From Struthidea cinerea (lineage: Eukaryota > Chordata > Aves > Passeriformes > Corcoracidae), in contig VZTI01004088.1 in NCBI GenBank assembly GCA_013397865.1, positions 65,600 through 129,599 of the forward strand: DNA of 64,000 nt, given 5' to 3'. Made by a program: the position numbers and the translations under genes. The notes beneath the pieces are model-generated. The model had not been told where the DNA came from and ran no database searches. It was given only the letters and a program-made list of their open reading frames with translations. How positions within the stretch are numbered: the first letter of the stretch is position 1; each line of letters begins with the position of its first letter. Positions 51,013 to 61,929 of the stretch are shown here, in pieces.

Positions 51013-53580
51013 CTATGAAAAGAGAGGAAAAAGGTAATAAGATCTATCAAATACATCAAGATGAATGTTTCCTTCCCCGTCCCTCCCACAGAGACATTCT
51101 TTCATTTCCATGAAATGAAACTGACCTGATGTACTTATCCACAGGTTCATCAGTTTCTATGCAATTTTAAGACATACTTCATTATTCATTTGAGTCACTT
51201 GGCTGCCCTCTTGAAAACTGTCTGTAGTATTTGAATATTAATTCCATTTCCAAGAGTTCTACCCATGTTTTCTTCTCCCTTGTGTCTGCTTGGGCAGATC
51301 ATTAATTAATGAATCACTACAGATAACAGGTTTATATTTAAGTACTCAGTGATGCAGATGCCTGAATCTATTCACGAGGAAAGCCTACATTTTGCCTTTT
51401 TGCCTAGTGACTTTCACTAGGAAAGCCACTGAGTAAGAACAAAATAGATCAGCGTGATTTTATTGCTTTTAATTTATTTCCATTCAGACTGAAGTAGTGT
51501 GAGGCATCTGGTTAAACAACAGGCACATGGAACAAAGGTGTAGTTACAAGCCTCAAAAGACTTTTTACAGTAAAATTCATAATTCGGCAAGTAGTAAATA
51601 AAGCTTTAAGCAAGGCAGAAGATACTTAATCTGAATGAACACTCTAAGTTTCTACCACTGGAATACTATCAGGTTTAACTCTCCTACTGCTCACGCAATG
51701 AGCAGAATCAAACCCTAGATCTCAGAAGTAGGCCAGTCAACCCAAAGCCTTATTTGCATCTTACTACATTTCATTTTACAAAGTCCTTGAATAGCAGCTT
51801 CTCTCAAAATATCAGTTATTCAGAACTTCAAAGGAAGTGAAATCTGAAAGTTTCAGATTATTGATATTATTTCTCTGTCCATGACAGGAGCAGCAAAGCT
51901 GAAAAAGAAGCTGGAAAATTCAATGCCACTTTAAAAAAAAAAAAAACCACAAAAAAAACCAAAACATAAGAACTAGGGCATGTTGGGAATTCCATTTGAA
52001 CAATGCCAAGGTAAGTAAAGTCTTATATCACCTAGAGGTTACAGAAGAAACTCATTAGATATTCAAATTGCAGACTGGTTACTGAAAAATAGAACAATTA
52101 ATACTTCATTTTCTCTTTACTAAATGCAGTCATGGCCTGCCAATCTTAATTTCAAGCCCAAATGATTTTAGAACCATAACAAGAGAGTCTGTAATGTGTT
52201 TGATTTGTTTATACTTTAACAGTTAAATGGGGGTTTTATTATTATTTTCAACAGATTACTTAAAATTATTTTGCTGATATGTTGACAAGGGTGAAGAAAT
52301 ATTTAGAATAACAAGATGTCCAAGCAAAGAAAAGTCAATTCCATTTCCTCATACTTTATGCAAACAAATAGGTAAAACGTCAGGGATTTTTCTCTGTGAC
52401 AGTGGAACCAATGGATTAATAACACATGATATTAAAAACAGTCAACACTTATTGAGCAGTAACTCAGAAACTGTGGAAATCTCTTTGGTATTTTGCTGTT
52501 TAAACCAGATTTCACCCAGATGCGGGGTGCAACTAGTACTGCATAGTGATGTATGGGTCCTAAAGTAGTTCTAAATCCTCTGGGCTCTCTGATCAGAAGG
52601 CAGAGAGCAGTAATGCATTCAAAACTTCCAGTTCAGCTCAAGGTTTCAAGAAACAAGGATGTCCTGGCTATGTTTTCCTGTCTGTGAATGCAGCCCCTGC
52701 ATTGACAGATAGGATGGACGAGGAGGGACAGAGCAAGATTGAAGGCCACCCTTCAATGATTGCCCAGGCACAGTAAAGAGGAGCAATCAGGAGACTTGCA
52801 GCAAAAATATAGCTGGGATCCTAAGCAACGTGCAAAAATAGGTGTGCCAAGGGACAATGACATCCGAATTTATCAGAAGACAGGAAAGCACTGTAAAATC
52901 TATACAGAAATGTGTGTTTCCTGTGCCCTTCTTTCACCATTTTGGCTCATTGCAACCACATTTCACAAGATGCACCAGTACACAGACTGTTGGGGATTTT
53001 TAGTAATCCAAATACTGCCTTATCATTCATATAGAGTATACTCTAATTAAAAAATAAATTATACAAAGAGAACAGTGTTAAACTGTCTGTCTTCTCTTGA
53101 GCATGAAGATACAGTTGCTCTCTATGAAAATGTATAAGAAATTTTCCACCTTTTTTTCCTTTGCAAAACACTATTTTCCTAAATTTCCCTGTACAACAGC
53201 CTTTTTCTAACAACTGAAATAAAACAGACACAAAAAGGTAGCACTACTGCTTGACAGACCTTTTTCTTTTCCCTCAAACACAAATATAGGTACACGTGGG
53301 ATTTGCTGCAGTAATACGAGGAACATTTAATTTTACCACTGCTTTCATTATATCTTCCTGGGCACAAGGGTATGAGAAGGAAATGGATGTAGCTCCAGAA
53401 CATGGAATAATAATAATTTTATTAATCAAATTTTCATTTCACCTTTACCCATGTAAAACTTTCAATAATATGAGAAGTTTTGCCTAACCAGGCTGCCTAA
53501 AACCCAAGGACTGGTTTCAATGTTTTGTCTTGGATGAACAGCATTACCTATGCTGTTATAATATATGCATATAATTCAAG
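51013..53580. other. Unique non-coding stretch
   Basis: AT-rich with A14 near 51931-51944. Several acceptor-like sites with open stretches occur on both strands (for example minus strand near 52076 and 53040, plus strand near 53289) but none has good support. Confidence 0.4.
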
Positions 53581-54770
53581 TCACAGAATCACAAAATTGT
53601 TGGGGTTGGAAGGGATCTCTGGAGATCAAGTCCAATTCCCCTGCCAAGGCAGCGTCACCTAAAGCAGGCAGCATAGGAACTCATCCAGGTGGGATCTGAA
53701 TGTCTCCAGAGAGGGAGACTCCACAACCTCCCTGGCAGCCTGTTCCAGTGCTCTACCACACTCAATGTATAGAAGTTCTTCCTTACGTTGAGGTGGAACT
53801 TCTTGTGTTCTAATTTATGGCCATTGCTCTTTGTCCTGTCACTGGGCACCACTGAACAGAGTCTGGCACCGACCTCTTGCCACACACCTTTGAGATATTT
53901 ACATGCATTTATGAGATTCCCTCTCTGTCTTCTCCTCTCCAGACTAAATCGGCCCAGCTCCTGCAGTCTCTCCTCACAGGAGAGGTGCTCCAGACCCCTC
54001 ATCATCTTTGTGGCCCTTTGCTGGACCCTCTCCAGTAGCTCCTTGTCTTTCTTGTACTGAGGAGCCCAGAACTGGACATGGCACTCTGGATGTGGTCTCA
54101 CCAGGGCTGACTAGAGGGGAGGATCACCTCACTTCACCTGCTGGCCACACTCTTCCCGATGCACCTCAGGATATCATTGGCCCTTCTGGCTGCAAGGGCA
54201 CAGCCAGCTCATGGTCAGCTTGTCATCCACCAGGACTCCCAGGTCCTTCCCAGCAGAGCTGCTCTCTAGTATGACAGGCCCCAGATTGTGCTGCTGTTTG
54301 GGGTTCTTCCTCCCCAAGTGCAGGACCCTGCACTTGCCCTTGCTGAACCTCATTAGGTTTCTCCCAATCCAACTCTCCAGCCTATCAAGGTCTCACTGAA
54401 TGGCAGCACAGCCTTCAGGTGGATCAGCAACTCCCAAACTTGCTGATGGTGCCCTCTATCTCTTCCTCCAGGTTTCTGATAAACACATCGAATAAGACCA
54501 GACACAGTATTGCTCCCTGGGGAACACCATTAACAACAGGCCTCCAAATGGATTCCACTCCACTGATCATGACCCTCTGATCTCTGCCATTCAGTTCTTG
54601 ATCCACCTCACTGTCCATTCATCTAGCCAACATTTCCTGACCTGACGTATGAGGATGTTGTGGGAGACAGTGACAAAAGACAAGGCAGACAACACCCACT
54701 GTTCTCATCAAGCCATTCTGCCATGTCACCATCAAAGGTTATGAGAAGTCAATTTACATAATAGCCAATT
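53581..54770 (-). mobile_element. CR1 LINE with reverse-transcriptase remnant (copy 1)
   Basis: About 1.2 kb of CR1 on the minus strand. The 3' end is TCACAGAATCACAAAATTG with GGTTGGAAGGGATCTCTGG. Minus-strand frames carry the end of ORF2: [19 protein letters not shown]...[19 protein letters not shown]...[20 protein letters not shown] and a C-terminal segment (53655-54101). The reverse-transcriptase segment lies upstream with RDQRVMISGVESIWRPV, NGVPQGAILCLVLFDVF and a degraded TISKFGSC where FADDT is expected (54424-54618), then remnants such as TVSHNILI further upstream. The coding region is split by frameshifts and the catalytic FADD box is lost, so it is dead. This is the best-preserved C-terminal CR1 in the window. 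The 5' limit is approximate. Confidence 0.93.
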
Positions 54771-55841
54771 CTGTTGCATACTTCACAGACACCCACAAGA
54801 TAGAGCCTCTGATCCACACAGTTTGCAATCTAACTGAAGACAATGCGAATAAAAATAAATGCCACAAAATACACAAAGGGAGAGAAATTTTAACTACAGA
54901 TGTAGGCGTTTGCTACATGAATGACTTAAAGCTGCTGATTTTTGCCCCTCTGCCAAAGAATAGCTATGCACAGCATAACAATTAATATGCTGCTATTTTC
55001 TGTTACTTTTTCCCCTCTTTTTGTTTTTATAAGACCTCTGTGTAGATTTGCTTTCTGATAGTGAGAAGGATTTGTGCTTTCATGCCAGCAACCTTCAAAA
55101 AAATTGTCTGTGAAGTGTGAGGTTTTAACAAATTTTAATAAGGATTCTTGTAATCAATGATATCTTGACTAATATGACTGTAAGAAGCTCTATTTAATGG
55201 ACAAAAATTAAAAAAAAAGAGCTGGGTCAATTTGACATTTCATTTTCTACTCAGTGTTAGCACTCTTTTAAAAACATCCCTATGCCAATACTTCCTGATT
55301 ATCACTTTTTCAGAATTCATAATGATTAGCTACAACCCTGGAAAAGAAAGAGAAATATTGCAACTGCAGGAAAGGCTCTGTGTGCTACACACAGTTTTTA
55401 ATGAGCAATCGACACAAAAGTTCTCCTGGAAACATAATAAACATGTCACTAACAGGAAAAAAACAATCCTTTCAATTTCCTTTCTTTCTTTTGTTTTCCC
55501 CACATAAGATGAAAGTGTTCTAACACTCTTAAGAGCACCTTCCTTTAAAGAGACCACAAATTTAGGGACAATTTACCAGGGCATGAAGCACTTTGGGTGC
55601 TAAAACCCATCATTTATGAAGTCTCACTTTTGAAAATCTATTGTTTCTTTCCTTTTTAAATTCCCAGTATTATCAGTGCCTCATTGGCTGAGTAGTACCC
55701 AAGATTTAGTAATTCCTCAGGCCTATGGGATGCACAACCTAGACATTTCTAGACTTCTGATGCAATTTGACTGTAGAGTACTGTCAAATTACATTTAATC
55801 CCACACAAAGAACCGGAGAAAGAGATGCCTCCTTTCACATC
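53662..55841. repeat. 2180-bp duplicated block, copy 1
   Basis: Repeats as 55843-58022 at an offset of 2181 bp with the same small ORFs throughout. I noticed one substitution (T at 53986, A at 56167) but did not align every base. The block starts inside the CR1 and runs into about 1.07 kb of unique sequence. The single N at 55842 separates the copies. Probably an assembly duplication. Confidence 0.95.
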
Positions 55842-55842
55842 N
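55842..55842. other. Single-N assembly joint
   Basis: One ambiguous base exactly between the end of copy 1 (CTTTCACATC) and the restart of the duplicated block (AAGCAGGCAGCATAGG). Confidence 0.9.
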
Positions 55843-56951
55843 AAGCAGGCAGCATAGGAACTCATCCAGGTGGGATCTGAATGTCTCCAGAGAGGGAGAC
55901 TCCACAACCTCCCTGGCAGCCTGTTCCAGTGCTCTACCACACTCAATGTATAGAAGTTCTTCCTTACGTTGAGGTGGAACTTCTTGTGTTCTAATTTATG
56001 GCCATTGCTCTTTGTCCTGTCACTGGGCACCACTGAACAGAGTCTGGCACCGACCTCTTGCCACACACCTTTGAGATATTTACATGCATTTATGAGATTC
56101 CCTCTCTGTCTTCTCCTCTCCAGACTAAATCGGCCCAGCTCCTGCAGTCTCTCCTCACAGGAGAGGAGCTCCAGACCCCTCATCATCTTTGTGGCCCTTT
56201 GCTGGACCCTCTCCAGTAGCTCCTTGTCTTTCTTGTACTGAGGAGCCCAGAACTGGACATGGCACTCTGGATGTGGTCTCACCAGGGCTGACTAGAGGGG
56301 AGGATCACCTCACTTCACCTGCTGGCCACACTCTTCCCGATGCACCTCAGGATATCATTGGCCCTTCTGGCTGCAAGGGCACAGCCAGCTCATGGTCAGC
56401 TTGTCATCCACCAGGACTCCCAGGTCCTTCCCAGCAGAGCTGCTCTCTAGTATGACAGGCCCCAGATTGTGCTGCTGTTTGGGGTTCTTCCTCCCCAAGT
56501 GCAGGACCCTGCACTTGCCCTTGCTGAACCTCATTAGGTTTCTCCCAATCCAACTCTCCAGCCTATCAAGGTCTCACTGAATGGCAGCACAGCCTTCAGG
56601 TGGATCAGCAACTCCCAAACTTGCTGATGGTGCCCTCTATCTCTTCCTCCAGGTTTCTGATAAACACATCGAATAAGACCAGACACAGTATTGCTCCCTG
56701 GGGAACACCATTAACAACAGGCCTCCAAATGGATTCCACTCCACTGATCATGACCCTCTGATCTCTGCCATTCAGTTCTTGATCCACCTCACTGTCCATT
56801 CATCTAGCCAACATTTCCTGACCTGACGTATGAGGATGTTGTGGGAGACAGTGACAAAAGACAAGGCAGACAACACCCACTGTTCTCATCAAGCCATTCT
56901 GCCATGTCACCATCAAAGGTTATGAGAAGTCAATTTACATAATAGCCAATT
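55843..56951 (-). mobile_element. CR1 LINE (copy 2 of the 53.6-kb element)
   Basis: Same CR1 as at 53581-54770 but lacking the first 81 bp (the true 3' terminus), because the duplicated block starts inside the element. Differs at one noted position, giving [10 protein letters not shown] in place of [10 protein letters not shown] in the ORF2 remnant. Probably not a separate insertion. Confidence 0.9.
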
Positions 56952-58022
56952 CTGTTGCATACTTCACAGACACCCACAAGATAGAGCCTCTGATCCACAC
57001 AGTTTGCAATCTAACTGAAGACAATGCGAATAAAAATAAATGCCACAAAATACACAAAGGGAGAGAAATTTTAACTACAGATGTAGGCGTTTGCTACATG
57101 AATGACTTAAAGCTGCTGATTTTTGCCCCTCTGCCAAAGAATAGCTATGCACAGCATAACAATTAATATGCTGCTATTTTCTGTTACTTTTTCCCCTCTT
57201 TTTGTTTTTATAAGACCTCTGTGTAGATTTGCTTTCTGATAGTGAGAAGGATTTGTGCTTTCATGCCAGCAACCTTCAAAAAAATTGTCTGTGAAGTGTG
57301 AGGTTTTAACAAATTTTAATAAGGATTCTTGTAATCAATGATATCTTGACTAATATGACTGTAAGAAGCTCTATTTAATGGACAAAAATTAAAAAAAAAG
57401 AGCTGGGTCAATTTGACATTTCATTTTCTACTCAGTGTTAGCACTCTTTTAAAAACATCCCTATGCCAATACTTCCTGATTATCACTTTTTCAGAATTCA
57501 TAATGATTAGCTACAACCCTGGAAAAGAAAGAGAAATATTGCAACTGCAGGAAAGGCTCTGTGTGCTACACACAGTTTTTAATGAGCAATCGACACAAAA
57601 GTTCTCCTGGAAACATAATAAACATGTCACTAACAGGAAAAAAACAATCCTTTCAATTTCCTTTCTTTCTTTTGTTTTCCCCACATAAGATGAAAGTGTT
57701 CTAACACTCTTAAGAGCACCTTCCTTTAAAGAGACCACAAATTTAGGGACAATTTACCAGGGCATGAAGCACTTTGGGTGCTAAAACCCATCATTTATGA
57801 AGTCTCACTTTTGAAAATCTATTGTTTCTTTCCTTTTTAAATTCCCAGTATTATCAGTGCCTCATTGGCTGAGTAGTACCCAAGATTTAGTAATTCCTCA
57901 GGCCTATGGGATGCACAACCTAGACATTTCTAGACTTCTGATGCAATTTGACTGTAGAGTACTGTCAAATTACATTTAATCCCACACAAAGAACCGGAGA
58001 AAGAGATGCCTCCTTTCACATC
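55843..58022. repeat. 2180-bp duplicated block, copy 2
   Basis: Second copy of 53662-55841. After it the sequence continues uniquely as CAGAAATCTAATGATTTGAG. Features inside should not be counted twice. Confidence 0.95.
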
Positions 58023-58799
58023 CAGAAATCTAATGATTTGAGCCTAGCACATAGGAGGCCACTGTACTAATTCCTTTTTCTGATTTGTGCAGAGCTCTGA
58101 ACTTAGGTCTGTGTCAGTGTACTGAGGAAACGCTCTCCTATGGTCTGCCTCTGAAGTTGTTCTCTTTTGTAGGAAACACGTGGCTACTCAGGGAGCAATA
58201 GAGAAAGCAAAAGAAGAATTCTGTAGACTGGTTGTTAGGGCATTCACCAGAGAGACTCAAGCCCTAATCCCCGTTCTGATAAATATTTCAGGATCTTCCC
58301 TCTCTTATTGAGTCTTGTCTACTTTATATAAAATCCTTAAATATCATTTGAATTAGGATGAATATCCAAGTATCTCAACTGCCCTTATCACCAACTGCAG
58401 CAGTATTATCTCTTCAGGTCAGTAAGTAGCTGACTGCTTACCCAAAGCAGAATATTCCCAACAAGAAGGGCTGAATGAGCCTGATCCTAAAGCCCTCAGA
58501 GCCCCAAAGCTACAATGGTTTAAGAAAACAGATGCTTAATCCCTCTGATATAATCTCGCCAAAAATGTTAAAATTGTGTTATCCTACAACATAAGTGGAT
58601 GTTTAAGACAGAGATAATGAAGATATTTTCTCCTTTTTTTTTTTTTTTCAGGAAAGTGATAGCTTGATCTAAGTGGTATTGACATCAAGAAAAAAGAAAA
58701 AGAAAAGACTGTTAATAAGGGGAAATGGCACTTATTTAGTAGAAGACAGAAGGCCCTCGGTCACGTCTTCTCAGACAACTGCCACAGTTCCCTAAGTCT
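58023..58799. other. Unique non-coding stretch before a CR1
   Basis: No gene. T-run near 58635-58649. The last about 50 bp may already belong to the following CR1, but I cannot align them. Confidence 0.4.
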
Positions 58800-59855
58800 A
58801 TTTTCACACATGCTGCTTAGTGGCATGAATTCTACTTGGAGGCCACTAAGTAGCAGTTTAACCCAGGGGTCAGTACTGGGTCTGATCCTGTTAAACACCT
58901 TCCTTAATGAACTGGAACCCCCCAGAATGTTTGCTGATGATACAAAACTGGGGGGACTGGGTCATACACTGGAGGGTTCAGCCATCATCCAGAGTGACCT
59001 TGACAGGCTGGAGAAATGGGATGACAGCTACTTTGTGAAATTCAACAAGGAAAAGTACCAAGTCCTGTACCTGGGGAGCCACAACCCCAGGCAACTGCTG
59101 GGGACCACTCAGCTGCAAAAGAACTTGGCAGAAAATGATCCAGACTTCCCAGTGGATACCAAGTTTTACAGAAACCAGCAACATACCCCTTTGATTGAGA
59201 AGGCTAACAGTATCCTGGACTGCATTAGGAGGAGTATTGCCATCAGGCTGAGGGGGATGATTCTTCCCATTCACTGGTGAGGCCTTGCCTGGAGTACAGT
59301 GTCCAATTCTGGTGTCCCCAATACAAGACACAGATGGAGCTATGGGGATTTGGACCTGATGATCCCATCTACCTTCAGATTTTCTTTGATCTTATGATGC
59401 CAGAGAGGATCTAGCAAAGGGAGGGAAAGATGAGGAGGGGACTGGAGTGTATATCCTGCAAGGAAAGACTGAGAGGTGGGACACAGTTCAGTCTGGATAA
59501 GAGAAGGCTCAGGGGGCGATCTCAGCAATGTGTACAAATACCCAAATGGAGACTGCAAAAAGGATGGAGCCAGGCTCTTTTCAGTGGTGTCGAGGAGGCC
59601 AGAGGACCAGAGGTAATAAGCATAACTTGGAAAACAGGAGGTCCCATCTGAACATCAGATAACACTGTTTTACTGTGAAGGTGACTAAGCATTGGCACAG
59701 GCTGCGAAGGGAGATTGTGAAGTCTTCCTCCTTGGAGATACTCAAAAAACATCTGGATGTAGTCCTGGGCAATCAGCTCTAGGTGGCCCCACCTGAGAAG
59801 GAGGATTGGACCAGATGATCCCCAGAGGCCCCTTCCAGTCTCAATCATCCATATG
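58800..59855 (+). mobile_element. CR1 LINE with reverse-transcriptase remnant, sense strand
   Basis: Plus-strand CR1 of about 1.05 kb. The frame 58810-59280 (156 codons) contains STWRPLSSSLTQGSVLGLIL, the catalytic-box region MFADDTKLGG (FADD intact, YXDD-like), LDRLEKWDDSYFVKFNKEKY and VLYLGSHNP. There is a short in-frame loss between NELE and FADD compared with the family. After the stop, sequence matching LEYSVQFW-type ORF2 C-terminus continues at about 59290, then CR1 3' UTR with GGACCAGATGATCCCCAGAG, CCCTTCCAGTCTCAATCATC. The 3' terminal repeats are degraded. It is 5'-truncated and inactive. Confidence 0.9.
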
Positions 59856-60148
59856 ATTAGATACTATACACTTATCACGTATAACAATGTTCCAGGGTGC
59901 ACTGGACTTCTTATCATTACAATGGCCTAAATCCCACAGCAAATGCCCTTTCAGGGATTTCTAGTGCATTCAAGTGCCTTGTGCGGCATCTCATTCCGAG
60001 ATGTGGGGATGTCTGAATTGTTCATGTGAATTTTTAAGTACAATTTTCCACCTGAACATGAAATCTTGCAGGAGTTCAAAGCCCTTGTGTGCTTTTTACA
60101 TTTTATTTATGAGTTTCCACTGTACTTACAGATCTGGGAACCAAATTT

Positions 60149-60154
60149 ACAATT
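60149..60154. repeat. Target-site duplication ACAATT (left)
   Basis: 6-bp direct repeat identical to 60527-60532, flanking the LTR at 60155-60526. Confidence 0.85.
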
Positions 60155-60203
60155 TGTGAGAGTGACCGAGACATGGACCCAGATGGGCAGGGAATCTGAA
60201 TCA

Positions 60204-60209
60204 TTTATT
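60204..60209 (-). promoter_or_regulatory. AATAAA poly(A) signal in the 60.2-kb LTR
   Basis: TTTATT on the plus strand; AATAAA in LTR orientation, about 20 bp downstream of the TATA box. Confidence 0.55.
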
Positions 60210-60226
60210 CAAAAGAAACGAGTTGG

Positions 60227-60233
60227 TTTTATA
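60227..60233 (-). promoter_or_regulatory. TATA box in the 60.2-kb LTR
   Basis: TTTTATA on the plus strand, i.e. TATAAAA in LTR orientation (GTGTATAAAACC), a perfect core TATA motif. Confidence 0.6.
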
Positions 60234-60526
60234 CACTTTTCCAAGGCACAGTATTTCCTTGCATGGTAATTCTCACTACGTGACCTATCCCATGCTGCCA
60301 CATCAGCAATACACTTTCCTTCTGTGGGGTGATCACTCACTGTTCACCCATCTGTCAGCTTCCAGCAGGCTCCTCTCCATATGGGTCTGCCTTGTGACAC
60401 CTCCTCCCCCCAGGGTCCGGCAGAGACAAGCCTCTCTGTGCTGCCATGTGCTCCTTTGTGCTGCCACGTGCTTCTGCAGGCACATCCCACAGCCTGCGGC
60501 TGAATTCCATCCCATCTCTTCCCACA

Positions 60527-60532
60527 ACAATT
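60527..60532. repeat. Target-site duplication ACAATT (right)
   Basis: Right partner of 60149-60154. Confidence 0.85.
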
Positions 60533-61188
60533 GACATAGAAACATCTATTCTTTTAGCCCTGCCACTTTGCTAGCTGAGAACTGCTGTCACTAGGGTGTG
60601 CAAGGACTTGTGAGTATCTAGCTCAGTGTCAATGACCACCTGTGACAACCTGACCAAGAGTATCTGAAAGAAAATTACCCTTTAAAATGCGTGAAAAAGA
60701 CATTCATTCCCATCCTCTTGGAAGCTCATTTCTCCCAAATTCAGAAAGAGCAACAAATCACTACATCTGCCATTAATATTAAAAGAATTAATAAGTTTTG
60801 ATAAATGTAGGTTTATCTGCTGGGCAATTCTAAATGCACATATGTCTGCCTGTACTGACTCTAATTAAAACATCTCTGAGAGCACTTCTATTTCCCTCAG
60901 CAAATCAAATATTCACCAAGGTGGTCTCACACTGTGAGCTGCAGAAGATGATTCAAGTCCTTCCCTTTGCAGCTCTCTGCAGAGATCAGCTTCAAGCATA
61001 CTCTTGGTTCTTAAAGACCAATAAATAATTAACATGATGGGTGAAGTATATCCACCTGGAAAAATAATTCTTAAAAATGAAAGATTTGGAAGAACAAAAA
61101 TACGCTAGAATTGCTGAAGGGTGCTTGTCAGAGGAGATTCAAGGCCAAATCCAAGCTGACTCCAAAGATTCAAATAACAGGTCCTTAC
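60533..61188. other. Unique non-coding stretch
   Basis: No gene or repeat recognised. Confidence 0.4.
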
Positions 61189-61255
61189 CTACATGAAGTA
61201 ACGTCCTTATTCCATCTGGTAGAGAGGTGATGGCCAGGATGAACATGAGTGCACT
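61189..61255 (-). other. Candidate internal exon (minus-strand chain, member 2)
   Basis: 67 bp on the minus strand between acceptor TTTTGAGTATTTGTAATCAG and donor GTAG|GTAAGG. From the first base it encodes SALMFILAITSLPDGIRTLL then HV, leaving one base. Codons are GC-richer and more gene-like than the surroundings (ATG TTC ATC CTG GCC ATC ACC). Entry phase 0 matches the exit of the candidate at 61850-61929, 594 bp upstream on the minus strand. The peptide could be a hydrophobic helix. I do not recognise a family. Confidence 0.35.
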
Positions 61256-61849
61256 CTGATTACAAATACTCAAAATCATTATTCCACCATCACCTCTTTT
61301 CTATGTATATGCACTTCTGAAGAGATCACATGTAGATTCTCTAATCCTTCCTTTGGCTGTTTGTTTCCAAGTTGCAGAAGGAATTGTGAGGCTATATTTA
61401 ACCTGTCTCCTGCCTAGCCAGGCTCAGCTTGAGGCTTCAGCTCCAAGAACCAACCCTGATGCATTTGTATTGCCTCATGGGAAAATCTTGAGTCTGAGCT
61501 AGGGCACATCCTTCTGCAGTCTCCCAGACTGGAGAGCTGGTCAATTCTGAGAGCGGAGCCAAAGTACAAAGCCAACAGTAAGTGTGGTGGGTCACTCGGG
61601 AGAGAGAGAGCATTCCAGTCCTGTCCATACAGGACACCTCAGTATAGTCACTAGGTCCACAGCATGCCGATTCCTATTCCAGTGAGCCTGAATCACAGCA
61701 AGGGAGACAAGTAAGAAAACAGAGGAAATAAAGCAGACTCTCCCAGTGAGAAACAGGGAAATAGAAGCAGAATGATGTGCAACAAAATTTTATATCCTCA
61801 GACCTGCAGATTTTAAAATCAAATTAAAAAAAAAATTCTTAAAACTTAC
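61256..61849. other. Non-coding stretch between two candidate exons
   Basis: 594 bp that would be an intron if the flanking candidate exons are real. No repeat recognised. Confidence 0.35.
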
Positions 61850-61929
61850 TTGGTGTTTAGCAGACAGTGTTTCTACCAGCACAAATACTGCAGATGCAGC
61901 TGTAAGGTTGTTTTCTAAGTGTATTCTCC
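61850..61929 (-). other. Candidate internal exon (minus-strand chain, member 1)
   Basis: 80 bp on the minus strand bounded by a strong acceptor (GGAACATTTTCTTTCCAG) and a perfect donor (CACCAA|GTAAGT). The open frame (two bases plus 26 codons) ends LTAASAVFVLVETLSAKHQ at a codon boundary, so it joins in phase to 61189-61255. The combined peptide looks helical and Ala/Leu/Val-rich, compatible with an alpha-solenoid or membrane segment, but no family is recognised. This is the best splice-signal pair in the window. Confidence 0.38.

Larger units (their letters stand above)
60155..60526 (-). mobile_element. Solo ERVK-like LTR (372 bp)
   Basis: In minus orientation it begins TGTGGGAAGAGATGGGATGG and ends GGTCACTCTCACA, i.e. 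TG...CA, and it is flanked by perfect 6-bp duplications ACAATT (60149-60154, 60527-60532). On the minus strand a TATAAAA box (complement of 60227-60233) is followed about 20 bp later by AATAAA (complement of 60204-60209), giving a compact U3-R-U5 layout. No internal retroviral sequence is attached. Both terminal inverted ends and the duplication are undamaged, suggesting relatively recent insertion. The overlapping ORFs (103, 70 and 60 codons) are not genes. Confidence 0.9.

Noticed and set aside
52027..52076. Minus-strand segment with strong acceptor, phase-compatible with the 61.2-kb candidate
   Set aside because: Its last codon before the donor is an in-frame TAG.
53289..53370. Plus-strand open segment after an acceptor-like site (FAAVIRGTFNFTTAFIISSW)
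   Set aside because: Donor is weak and no partner exon is found; similar segments occur on both strands nearby, showing how easily they arise.
53662..58022. Biological tandem duplication or copy-number gain
   Set aside because: The N at the seam and the same pattern at 45850 make an assembly artefact more likely; kept as a finding with a test.
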